A stretch of 64,000 nt of DNA, taken from Opeltia flavorubescens (lineage: Eukaryota; Ascomycota; Lecanoromycetes; Teloschistales; Teloschistaceae). Made by a program: the position numbers and the translations under genes. The notes beneath the pieces were generated by a model, which was not told where the DNA came from, searched no databases, and saw only the letters and a program-made list of their open reading frames with translations. This document shows, in pieces, positions 41,415 to 52,596 of the stretch (within the stretch, counting starts at the first letter, position 1; every line of letters begins with the position of its first letter). The stretch lies in NCBI GenBank assembly GCA_000442125.1, contig KE546972.1:828022-892021 (forward strand), read 5' to 3'.

Positions 41415-43286
41415 TCACAAACTATCTTCCCTCCAGCGGGACCGTACTCTTTGCCATCCCTCCTTCTCGTTCAGCCCACCGCGATGCTCCATTCCCAACC
41501 CTCTTTCGACCCACTCTTGACTGCCCATCTCACTCAGCCGGCTCAGAGCGCGAGAAAAGGCAAACCTTTCTTCATCACCAGTGAACAAGTTGCTATTCTT
41601 AAGCATCTGCATGTTCAAGCCAAGATCATCCATCATTTGTCGCATTACATCGTCAACCCCTTCGTGCTCCTCTTCATGCTTGACTGACCCTTTCTGACGA
41701 CCGTCATGGAGTGCTTCACCAATCTCCTCCGGAGACATGAAGAGCTGGAACAACGGGACTGCAGTGGTGAGGACGAGCTTAGACTACGACTGTCAGTAGC
41801 CGAACGATGGATCCCGTTTGTGAATTCACCTACTCGGCTTTCGTAAACGGCGTCAATAAATGTGATGAATCTCCTAGCCCAGTCCCTCTCCCTGTGCGTC
41901 ATGCCAGGGACATCCGTGACAATGAATGCGTCGTAGCTCCTCATCAATTCGAGATAGTCCGCAGCCCCTGTGGCTCTGCCGATCAACTCTTTGAATGTGA
42001 ACATGGCCGCTTTCCCACTCGCTTTCGGCACCTCGATCTCTCGTCCCCATACCTCATGAATAGCCCTATGCGGGGGGTCCCTCTTCACATCTCCGAGAAA
42101 CTTAAACCATCGATTAGCGTGGGAAGCGGCAGCCTTGTCGAGAGGATGGTGATAGACTCCTGAAGGGGGCCGAGGGACTTTTCTATAATCGGTACTGGAG
42201 TCAAGGTTCAGGATTCGAAGGCGAGTTTTCAAAAGATTGATACACGGTATAAATGAGGCGCGCTGAATGCCGTTCTTATACAAATCGTCCGGATGTCGAT
42301 TAGATGTTGTCACCAGCACGACTCCGTGAGACATGAGCGCCTTCAGTAGACTAGCCAGCACAATCAGCTACTACACTTCCCAGTTGTAGAGAGCACTATA
42401 CCTTCTTAATATCATTGCATCTGCAACATCTGTACACTGGAATTCGTCGAAACACAGTACGCTAGCCTTTTCCGCCATATCGGCTGCTATAAAAGAAACG
42501 GCGTCCCAATCAGTCCCATACTCCATCTTTATCGCATGCAACCGCTTATGTACATCCTGCATGAAATTATGGAAATGGATTCGTGTCTTCGAAGAAATGT
42601 TGTGCGGTAAGGTATCGTAGAACAGATCCATCAGCATGGTTTTTCCACTACCCACATCGCCATACATGTACAGTCCCTTTGGAAGATTTGGCGGTATATC
42701 GGTGTGCTTGTTCGGGCTTTTGATGTGAAAGATGGACTGGAGCAACGATGGTGAATGAGGTCGTAAGGACTCAACGCTAGGATGAACGACTCTTGGAGCT
42801 TGATATTCAGCCAGCATGTCGTGGAGATCCTGTAGATTCTGTACAATCGCTAGAACGGCAATACCTTGTCAGCCCAGCTTATGTGAGTTGGATACGGCTA
42901 CCATACTCCGCTGATGCTCATCGTCCCGAAGCTGCCCAGAATTGACTCTTCTGTTGTACTCGTTGCACGGTCCCCATGAGTCCGGATTCGCTACGAGCGT
43001 TATCGGAAATCCCATCAGCTTGTTGATTGGGAGAGGGTAGAAACGTACAGTGTTGCACAGTAGCATATCTCCGAAAAGCGCGAACGCAATTTTGCTTCGC
43101 ATTTGCAGCTAGCTGCTTATCCCAGCTTTTTCTAACATATCGCCAACCGAGGACAGTAGCAGACTCTCCTTGATATGGACAAATGCTGTATAGCGTTCGG
43201 CGCGAGATTCGTGTGGTGCAATTGAAAGATGCCTGAAAGCCCTTCAGAGCGGCATATGATGCCCGGGAAGCTCCCTGAGTGTGCAT
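41415..43286 (-). CDS. AFG1: AFG1/LACE1-like mitochondrial ATPase
   Basis: Five exons on the minus strand: 43286-43049, 42990-42907, 42849-42402, 42350-41834 and 41783-41415. They total 1656 nt, or 551 residues. The basic, Ser/Arg-rich N-terminus (TTRISRRTLYSICPYQG, ending CVRAFRRYATVQ) fits a mitochondrial presequence. Then come NPDSWGPCNEYNRRVNSGQL and RDDEHQRTIVQNLQDLHDML. Walker A is GDVGSGKT (about 171-178) and Walker B LCFDEFQCTDVADA (about 240). LVTTSNRHPDDLYKNGIQR and VPLFQLFMSPEEIG complete the AFG1 pattern. AFG1L is an AAA-like ATPase of the inner membrane, linked to turnover of mitochondrially encoded respiratory subunits. The phase-1 donor A|GTATGG in exon 2 restores the conserved QRTIVQNLQ. 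Confidence 0.93.
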
Positions 43287-43976
43287 ACCACCGGAATCGA
43301 AACAAGGACTTTGTACTTCTGCAGGAGAATGGAGGGATTCGTACTTTCCCGGAATTCAAACATTCTATTTACCCTCGAAAGTGAAACAGCGAGCAAGGCC
43401 GAAGAAGGGTGATTATATTCTCAAAGATAGCCAAATTTGACTCAAGTGGACAGCGGCCAACATACCGCTCGATGGCTGCTGTTGGAGATGTGAACTTGGT
43501 CACAAGCTACGTCAAAGTAAATCTGGATAGTGACATGGATTCGGCAACCAGACGCGAGCCGAGGCACTCTTGTTTAGCTTCTCAGAAAGACGCATGTGGC
43601 ATGATGCAAAATCTTGAAAAGCTAAAAAGCGAGTGGTGCTATTGCTATGAACAGCCGCTGAATCTGGTCTTCAAAATAACAGACAACCATCGTCAACATG
43701 GACCGCCGTCTAAATCTCGTCAACGTGCAGTTGTACCCTCATGATAACTCCAACATCTCAACGATAACGCCCGTGTAGATGCCCGTCCGTTTGAATAATA
43801 CGCCTGTAAAAGAGCAAGAAAATTAGATCGGAGGATATGTCTTGTAAAATCATGATTAAGATTGCCAGAAGATCCGCCAGCTGTCCGAGACTTTAGTTTC
43901 CTCTGTTCGCGGTTGGGTATCGTTATCAGCAGCTTGAGGTATGCCTCGGGCTACGCTCCCTTCACGACATCCTTGG
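43287..43976. other. Intergenic region between AFG1 and Bem1 homologues
   Basis: 690 bp. The plus-strand frame 43409-43744 (111 codons) has no recognisable features. Likely the AFG1 promoter and the Bem1 3' UTR. Confidence 0.5.
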
Positions 43977-46011
43977 TCATACATATCTCACATACAGCGT
44001 CAGCTTAGGGTTCCTCGTTAGAGCCAAGTCTAAGTCTCGATCGCTGACCATCTCCGCGTAACCTCCAGTTGCCTCGTCTTTGTATTGGATCATTATGTCA
44101 TCTTCCAATTTCAGCCTGTCTCGGACCTTATCTTTTAATTGTAGAAAACTGATTTCACTGGGTACCCTAATGACAATACAGTCGTCTTCAAACCATATCT
44201 TGACTCGTAACGCACCTGATGCTGCTACATTAGTTGTTGAAGCGCTGGGAGCCGAATTTGCTGGGGTTGATCGATGTGTTCCTGACGAAGTGGCTGAGGC
44301 ATCCGTCAAATTTGATGGCTGCCGGTTGATTGATTCCTGTTGATGGAACTCTGATTGGTTTCGGTAATGCTGCCCTGGCGCTGTCCCGTTGATACCAGAC
44401 ACTGAAGGTTGACCACGATGATGGCCAGCGCGGTGTTGAGGAGGACCCATCATACCAGGTCCGCGTCCGCCCCCACCATTGATTTGGCCTCGCGACGATT
44501 GACGTGATGTCGTCCTTGATAAGCTATCCGTAATTGACGACTGTTGAGAGCCGCTTGACAAGCGGTAGTCTTCACCGGCGGCGCGTGGATCCAGCTCATA
44601 GTCGCCTTCACGGGGAGCAAAGAGCTCTCGAACAAGCTGACATTTGGATATGTACGGAGGTAGGGCTAAGAGCTTCTTCACGTAATCGTCCAGACTTTCG
44701 CGCCGCCCGTTCGATATCGCATCTGTTACGTAGGTGACAGGCCCAGGCATATAAGGTAATATCCTTGTTCCACTTTCTGAGTCTGCTTCTTTTGGGAATT
44801 CCTGGAGGAGTGATATCTGGAAGTCGTAGAAATTCTGGTAATAACGAGAAAGCTCCCAATGCCGGCCATCCTCGAGCTGGCACTCAATAATATACCAATA
44901 CTTATCGTTTTCAAAGCAGTATCTTGGCACTGAAGCTGCAACAGGAGCATAGAGAGCGCGTTGGGACTGCCGATTGTTTCCACCTTGGGTTGCCTTACTT
45001 GCGTTGCGCTGGTGGTATGGTTGATTCTGGCCCTAAGATAAGTCAGCTTTTTGCTATGCCCGCAAATGCACAACCTGGATCGTCCTACGAAAGAGCCACC
45101 GTTGACCTGCACATGCTGTTGACCCCCGTTGCTTAGACTCATCCTTTCCAGATCACGTTGCGCGGATGCTGCGTTTGCAGCTTCAAATTTCCCAAGAGTG
45201 ATGCTACTGTTCTTGTAGTCGGCAGCCATCTTCTTCCATTCTTCAACCTTGGGTATGCCGGCTCTTGCAATCGCCGCCTGGACGTCCGTCACAACTTCAC
45301 CAGTCGCTGCGTCTTTGATCTCGATGAATGAAACTGGAATTAGTCCCGGACCACCCAATCTTCCGATCGGCTTGGCTACAAACCATTCCGGATTTGACTG
45401 TGCGATAATAATGATGTGTTCGCCCGCTTTGGCATCCAGCTCATCCGGCCTCTCAGCGTTAAAGTCGTACTGCACCATGCCATAGACCATCGGCCCCGAA
45501 CCTCTGCCCATGCTTGATAAGCGGGCATGGCCACGACCCCGGGCAGTGGCATTGGAGTCTTGACGGCTATGAGTCGGTTTTTCTGAATATCCCGAGTCGT
45601 GGAGGGGTATCGTATGACTTGCTCCAGACGCTGCCGAGCCTGCGCTTTGTCGTTCGGTTTTCCCAATGGTCTCGAAGTAAGAGACCGGAACCAGCCCTCT
45701 AGCATTTGGTATCAATGGGTTGCATGCCTCGTACCAATCGGTATCGTCTTCTCGACTTATCACATGGAAGAAATCGCCTTTGGAGAATCCGAGTTCCTGG
45801 TTATTGCTCGGGTCTGGATCATAGTCGTAAAGCGCTTTGATGACCTAGAAGATACGGCCACTGTCAGACAGAAGGCAAACATTCTGCAGTACTTCTTCGG
45901 ATTTTTGCTTACCTTCTTCGGTGGAACAATCGCGATTGCGGACTTGGGTGTAATTGAGATATGGTGAGGTTTGATATCGGACTTGTCGCTCTTGACTGAA
46001 CGCCGGAACAT
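43977..46011 (-). CDS. BEM1: Bem1/Scd2 polarity scaffold (SH3-SH3-PX-PB1)
   Basis: Three exons on the minus strand: 46011-45913, 45844-45089 and 45032-43977. They total 1911 nt, or 636 residues. The N-terminus FRRSVKSDKSDIKPHHISIT leads to SH3-1 (about 34-100: VIKALYDYDPD, DWYEACNPLIPNARGLVPVS). SH3-2 follows (about 155-215: VQYDFNAERPDELDAKAGEH, GPGLIPVSFIEI). A PX domain comes next (about 305-410: YWYIIECQLEDGRHWELSRY, then ILPYMPGPV). A disordered linker and a C-terminal PB1 domain complete it (about 550-632: LRVKIWFEDDCIVIRVPSEI, IQYKDEATGGYAEMVSDRDL). This order is diagnostic of Bem1/Scd2, which links Cdc42-GEF, PAK and membrane phosphoinositides at growth sites. TTCTACAG precedes the ATG, so a tiny upstream first exon is possible. 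Confidence 0.95.
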
Positions 46012-47837
46012 CTGTAGAATGAGACTCAGCTCCCGGAACTGTTTGCTTCGAAGCCCCGAGGCACATAGCACCGGTTACGTACATTCATGGTCGGCAATAG
46101 GATGTGATGGGACAAAAGTGTAGGGGCCTTTGTCTATGTCGGTTCCGCCAACACGCGGTTGACACGGGAATTTTGCAGAAAGGCTGCTGCGTTGGAAGAA
46201 TCGCAAGTGGACTGAGTTAGTGAGCGAACAAGGCAAGCCGGGTGGATCCTGGGACGTTATTTCGCGTGGTATCTGCAACGAGTGCGACTGGTTTTGGTGG
46301 CTTAGTTCCAGAACGAGGTGGGGTTCCTTGGTCGCAGGGCAGGTTTATCGATTACGGGACACTACCGTGGATGATAGATTTGAAGTGCTTGATGATGACC
46401 TTGGGCTGGATTGTCGAAAAGGAGGCAATAGTCAGGAATCGACATGCGGTGTCTGATGGGCACAGCCAGTGGATTATCGGCACAGTCAAGGCTCTTTAGT
46501 GGATGCAAGGTGTGAAAGTGGAGAAATGGGCCGTCCTTCACCTGCATGGAAGGACGCGCATGGAACAACGATCACCTGCTCGCTCTTTGCGAATGACGTT
46601 CTTCGAGAAGCTGGTTTCTTCATGCAATGCATAGCCATTTGTATGTGATTCAACATCTGGTGAATGTTCCAATCTATCATTTGCCTGACCTGTAACACGA
46701 ATAATAACCCTTTGTCTCTCCGCTCACTGCCCAATGAATATATCCACCAATTCCAATCCTGTCAACCTCCCACGTTTTGGGGGAGCCTATACCATGAGTT
46801 CAGTCCTCTTACTGGAAGCTTGTGGGAATAAATTCGAGTTCGAGTAGCAGCTCGGCGAGATGCACTGTGCTGTACAGCATACTCGCAGAGACTGACCTGA
46901 TTAGGTCATAAGCAATACATGAAGACAGGTTTTCAAAGCTAAAATGTCGGACTTGTTGGCTCTTCGTATTGGTGTGTTGTAAAGTAAACGTTCTGTACTT
47001 AAGGACTTTGTTCCACCACAGAATGTGTTCCCGCACGTGAAAAGGTTTCAGGGCAAGAGTACGGAAAGTGACGTACAAGGTATGAACCGGGTTGCAGAAA
47101 TGAACAATGAGAGGAACCTTGGAATCTGGGATGTAATGGTACTCAAGGCAAAACCATCGGGCCAATTGAAATCTGACATCTCAGGCGAAAAAAACCGGTA
47201 TACCTCGCTCCCCGTTCTAAGATACGCAGAGCAACGGGGAAGGATTGATCGTGAAGAGAATTGAATAGTACGTAACACGATGGACGAGGCAAAGCGCGAT
47301 ACAGTCAAGGCAATACCTCTGCCTCCGATATTTACACGGTGAAAGAACACGCAAATGATGCATTATGCAGGTGGAGAATAGCTACGAGTCCCACAATAGC
47401 GTTCTCAAGTTCATCCAGCCAAATCAGAGCGCTCTTGCTTTACCCGCTGAAATAGTCTACAGAATATAGGAAAACATCAACACATCACGTTGCCTGTGAT
47501 ATTCGGCATACCGCATCCGTATGATTAGTCTTCACCATCTGTTCTCCTTGATTGTTGAGGCAAGGCCCCGCGAAACGTTGATCACGTAGCTCGTATACTA
47601 AATGTTAGTGGTCTGCATTGTAAAAGTGAAGAAGGAAATGATCTTAGGCTATTTGCCCAAGATGCTCGATGTTCAATCGGACTGAGGCACGCCCACAAGT
47701 GATTTTTGGGGGCCAGGCGTGGGAGGATAAAGCGTGGGATTCGACAACGAGATCACCTCTGGACGTGGGTTTCCTCGGATGTTTGGGATGGCATTTGCAT
47801 AGTCCCATTCCCGCGGGATTTGCTTGTGGACATTCTG
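46012..47837. other. 1.8-kb intergenic region, no supported gene
   Basis: Upstream of the Bem1 gene (promoter and possible small 5' exon near 46012-46090) and downstream of the Thp3-like gene. Frames up to 118 codons occur on both strands, without family features. Confidence 0.45.
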
Positions 47838-49485
47838 TCATATGTAGACTTTCGATTCGGGCCTTGCGGAAGCCGCTGTGTGTGCAGAGTCAAAGAAATT
47901 CAAAGCTTTGCCGGTCAGGAGGATGACACCAGTCTCGCGTTCTTCGAGGTACTGCTGAGCACCGTGGTCGCAGATAAACCTAGCGCTTTCATCGTCTGAC
48001 TCGAATCCTAATTCCTCGGTGACGAAACGAAGCTTGACATGGGGTTTATAACTGTTGACTTTGTCAGCGTTGCTTAGCTTCTCGCGAGGGAAATGCTTAC
48101 GCTCGGCAGATCGCGCATAATGCCGACAAACGCTCACGAGAAACAAACATGTCCATGAGATAGGCTCCCATGTTGGGGGTATCAAGGTATAGCTGAAAGA
48201 ACCGATGATAGTTTCCCAAAGCAAGGGCCGAACGGGTATCTAATGCGTGTTTCACGGCCTTGTCTTGCTTTTCTATGTGGGTTAGATCTGCTAAAACGTC
48301 GTTCATGTCGGTCCGGTTAGAAGTATGTAGGAAATAAAGGATACGATAGGCGACAAACTCAGTAGGATGGCCTCCTAGGTTTTGCGCATACAGAGCTCGC
48401 AGCTGCGTTTGACACTGATTATACTCACCCAAGTCACCTTTTTCTAGAGCGATTCTCGCATGAATTTCATAAGCATTCACAGTGAATCCAGTTTTGATCC
48501 GTTGGACCGTCAGATCCTGGCGGAGTGATTTGAATTGATCACAAATGTACAAATAGTTCCTCTCCTGCTTCCACTTCTTCTTCAAATGATCCAGTGTCTT
48601 TTCAAGAATATGTAACGGACGGACGGTATCCGGATTAGGAGCAGAGGTCAGTCGAAAATATTTTTTTTCCAGATCCTGGCAGCGGCCGACGATTGGGCCC
48701 TCTGGTTGCTGTAACGGGGTTTCCTGGATGACCGGTGACCTCCATGGTCGCACTGAAGGAGATGGAAATATACTGTTTTCAAAACGCTTCTTGCGCCCGT
48801 CCAGTGTTTGTATTGACTTACTGTATTCTTTTTCTGAACTCAATCCGTTGCGTGAGCGTTTCTCGGGATATGAAATTCGGCTCTCAAAAGTGTCACGGCG
48901 TTTGGGTTGAGTGGTCCCGTCAATAGTTTCATTTGCTATATCCAAATCTGATGATTTCCGCTTCTTAGATTTTGCCTCATTAGTCACGCGCAGAGTGGAT
49001 ATGAGAAGATTATCGGGCGCAGGTGGGCTTGGTGATATGAGTTGTTGAAGTCTGCACCTTCGTTCCTCTTGAATCATCATTTGTGGGAGAGGCAGATTAT
49101 CCCAATCATCTGACGTTAATGTACCTGCTGCCACCGAGTGCGATATAACTTGCTTTAATTTTGTCTCCATCTCTTTGCGATCGACATCCGGTATTATATT
49201 CTCTTCTGCAAAAGAGCGCTGGACGTAAGATCGGACCGATGGAGGCCAGTCTCTTTTGCCTCTATCTATATTGTTTGCTGGCCCTGATTTGGCACTGCTG
49301 GAAGCTGGTGAAACCGGTTTGGCACGATTGAGCTCTGGTTCGACGCGTTTATCAAATGACCTTCTGGCTGTCACAGCTGTAAATGCACCGTTGGCTAAAG
49401 ATAATGATAAGGATTTAGGTAAACAAGATGGACTTTAAGTAATCTTACAGGGCATTGTGTGCATGTTGCCTGCACTGATTTCCAT
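47838..49485 (-). CDS. THP3: SAC3/GANP-domain protein, Thp3-like
   Basis: Three exons on the minus strand: 49485-49449, 49394-48101 and 48051-47838. They total 1545 nt, or 514 residues. The first half is charged and low-complexity (nuclear-type KKRKSSDLD, KRRDTFESR). The SAC3/GANP domain starts at GRCQDLEKKYFRLTSAPNPD and continues TVRPLHILEKTLDHLKKKWK, VQRIKTGFTVNAYEIHARIA and YRILYFLHTSNRTDMNDVLA. The winged-helix/PCI-like end reads LLTGKALNFF. Thp3 with Csn12 acts in transcription elongation, mRNA maturation and splicing efficiency in yeast; LENG8 is the animal relative. The start is tentative. TTACAG|TCACGTCTAC before the ATG could be a further splice acceptor, so extra 5' exons may exist. 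Confidence 0.88.
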
Positions 49486-51116
49486 GTAGACGTGACTGTA
49501 ACAATATGTTATTAAGCGGATGTTATCAGTATTACGACGAAGAATATCGGAATGCGATTTCAAAGGAGTAAATCGCTATTTCATTTCCACTATCACGATG
49601 TCCGATTCTGAGAATCAAAGTTGTGTAAAGTGAAATGATGAAGCTGACCATCCAAGATGACATTACATAAGCAGTTGGTCATGTGATTATCTTACTATCC
49701 TTGCATGCCTCGGTTAATACGTTTTGGCTCCCCCGGTTCGCACAAATGAGTCTAAAACATACAATGTGAAACCGCACGTTGACTTTTACTTAGAAAACTG
49801 TATGAAAGTTTGCTATCCATAAAGTGCGGTTGAGAACAATGTGCCATCTTTGCAGTATCAGCAAATGTCATGGGTTTCCGGAGCGGTAGAAACGCCGGCG
49901 GAGGCGTATCCTGATCAGCATATTAACCTTTACAACCGCTGGCTGTATGTCTTACAGAAATCCAGCCAATCGCCTAAAAAAAACGATTAGGCATAATCTA
50001 GGTATACTAGTGGTACACTTACAAGTGAAGGCGCTTTTGACTTTCACGCAGCTTTTGGCGGTCAAGCCAACGATACTAATATTACTGCCAACGCATCTAC
50101 AGGCTCAAAGGACTCCAGATCTCTCAGCCGTGACGAGCTTCCTTCTTTCTATAGCCGGCCGCGCCTGTCGGCTCGCCAAGAGAGTATGATCTCCGATGGA
50201 ATCTAGATTGGGACAGTTAAGATTAACGTGGCTTTCAGGTTGCTGTATCTGGCCAAGCCTGGCTCCTTTTCAGGCTAGACTTCCCGCTCTTGATGCATGG
50301 GAAGAGCCGCAGAGTATGTCAATTTAGCGAGAATTTCAGGAACAATCCCCGAAATGCCTCACATCTTCATCCACAACGTGAGCAATAACCCACAACTATA
50401 CATACATCCTATCTCGAGAACAATTTGTCATTCACATAGGAGTGATCTCTCGATACTCACCATGGAGCCCCCTTAGAACATCTCAATATGATCTGAAATG
50501 TCATGGCCCGTCCCGCACCTGGCAAGCGTGTGCCTAGAAAGAAGCCGACTCAACTGTGGCTCAGCTGAAGAAGGTCTAGGCGTTTGCTACTTGGACATGG
50601 CCAGCTGAATTGAGCCTGGAGAGGCTCCACAGATCCTTAATGTGGCTGACAAATCTAGAATGTAAACCATGTGTTTTGGGCGTCCATGCCATTCAGCCTT
50701 CAGTCGATTACCCCATAGCTTGGAAAGATCCATCCTTTGACCAGCCTTAGCTGGCCTCGTGGAGGCACAGGGTTCAATTCATGGCATGGATATCCCCGGA
50801 TGGGGCTTTAACTAAGACCTTCAGAGGCCAATATCACACGCCTTGGTGGTTTGACATGAGCTGAGCTATTGAAAAAAGCCTGCTCCAGGGCTCTGGCGGT
50901 GCATCCTCATCCCATGTCAACATATTAATGGAAAAGTTGGAAATTTTTCAAGTAAACAGCACGGAAAGGTATAAAGAGGAGCTTGAATTCCCTTGATTCT
51001 ATCTGCACTGCACTTTCACCACATCAGCAAAAACTATCCATTCGCTACTAGTATTACATTCTCTTCACTGCCAACTCAAAGTCTTTCACTATCCAAACAG
51101 TTTTCAAAACGTAGCA
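49486..51116. other. 1.6-kb intergenic region with promoter of secreted-protein gene
   Basis: No gene is supported. The 3' end carries a canonical TATAAAG and the C/T-rich leader of the downstream secreted-protein gene. Confidence 0.5.
50971..50977 (+). promoter_or_regulatory. TATA box of the secreted-protein gene
   Basis: TATAAAG lies 140-146 bp upstream of the ATG at 51117. It is followed by a pyrimidine-rich leader (51000-51110), the arrangement of strongly or inducibly expressed fungal genes. Confidence 0.5.
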
Positions 51117-52277
51117 ATGCGTTCCGCTGGTATCATCTCTGCCCTTGTGGCCATTGCGGTAGCTGCTCCTGCACCGTCCCCTCAGCTTATGGATCTCGCC
51201 GCTATCGATGCTGCTCCAGACCCAGTCATGGTTTCAGCTCCATTTGATGTCCAGTCTGATCAACCAACGAAGAAGAGGGATGTGATCCCGGTGAAGCGCG
51301 ATGGAAACTGTGCCCCCCAGCCACCCGGGTCAGGGACAGTTCCCACTCCAGATACCGCTGAGGCTTTCTCAGCTGACCAGGGACTTCAAGTCAGTAATAG
51401 TGGAACAGTCACCAAAGGGTGCACTAAACATTTCGTAGGCCATCGCGACCAATGCGCCCACTCCTGATGGTTACTCTCAAGTCTTTTCCAATAAGGACGG
51501 ATCACTCAGCGCCTCGAGGTACATGGGCCTGCATACCCTGAAGAGCTTTGACACGCTCGGATGTGCATCTTTGTGCGATCAAGCCGATGGTTGCGAAGCT
51601 TTCAACATGTACATCGAGCGGGATCCCAGCGTTGACCCAAACGCCAATGACTGTCCCGATCCTGCGAGCACGACCAACTACAAGTGCACTCTCTGGGGCG
51701 CACCAGTGTCTGAGGCACAAGCAAATAACAAAGGCCAATGGCGAGATAGCTTCCATGTCGTCATCACTGGCTCCAATGGTATGTTCATCAGTATGATCAT
51801 TATCAAACAAATTGCTGAGTATTGTCAGGTTACAACAAAGCCAGCCCTCCGGACCCAATCGATGGTTTCACGGGCCCTACTGCGCTAGGAGGAGCCATAA
51901 ATGCACCCCTTGACAACGGCAAGAACACATACTTGGGGTACAAGTACTATCCATTCTCTCAGACCCAAGGATACAGCCCAGAAACCTGCGCGGCTGCCTG
52001 CAAAGCTCAAACGGCTTACAACAGCCGCCACCCCAACGCTGACGGAAGCTACGCCACATGCGTAAGTTGGCAAAAACAATCCAGTGTTTTCAGGACTAAC
52101 GTGATTTGGCAGTCATTCTTCGACGCATATGTCCTCTCTCAGAACGCAGTTCCTCAGGGTCTATACTGCTCTCTTTACAGCAAGACTTGGGCTCCTTCAT
52201 ACGCGACGAACTACGGCCAGTACCGCGGTAGCGATCGTTACACGGTCTCCCGAAGCTACAGCTACTCCTTGGCTTAA
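51117..52277 (+). CDS. Secreted cysteine-containing fungal protein with dibasic processing sites
   Basis: Four exons: 51117-51389, 51439-51778, 51829-52061 and 52113-52277. They total 1011 nt, or 336 residues. A clear signal peptide (MRSAGIISALVAIAVAAPAP) is followed by a propeptide ending in two Kex2-type sites, KKR|D and VKR|D, at about residues 56-65. The mature part contains YMGLHTLKSFDTLGCASLCD, CEAFNMYIERDPSVDPN and CTLWGAP, then GYSPETCAAACKAQTAYNSR and GLYCSLYSKTW. Paired cysteines of the C-A-x-x-C type in two similar blocks suggest PAN/apple-like disulfide modules common in fungal secreted proteins. The biological role is unknown; a cell-wall or extracellular function is inferred. 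Introns of 49-51 nt are in phase. A TATA box lies upstream. Confidence 0.88.
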
Positions 52278-52596
52278 GGGATCAGGTGGAATAGGTCCAT
52301 CGAACTTGTTAGCGGAGGTGTTGGAATGGGGGTCAAATTTGGCATGTTCTCTTGTACTGTTCGTACTATCGACTGGAGTTGGAGTCTGCTCGAAATCACG
52401 CTCAAAGAATAACGAAGGCGTAGTAATTAATAGGGGGGCGTACATGAAAATATAAGGTAGTTTCTTGAATACCGTTAGTCATGTCAATCTAGTATTTGCG
52501 TTTATGGCTATTTTAACCGTGGCTTGGCACATTTTCAACCATGACTTTTATCACAATTCAGTTTACGGACCCAGATGTGAGGGACCATGAGCGTGG
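52278..52596. other. Short tandem intergenic region
   Basis: 319 bp holding the 3' UTR of the secreted-protein gene and the promoter of the Vps36 gene. No gene seen. Confidence 0.5.

Noticed and set aside
50740-50800. tRNA-like B-box (GGTTCAATTCA) after an A-box-like TAGCTGGCCTCGTGG
   Set aside because: The A-to-B spacing is far too short and no cloverleaf can be drawn.
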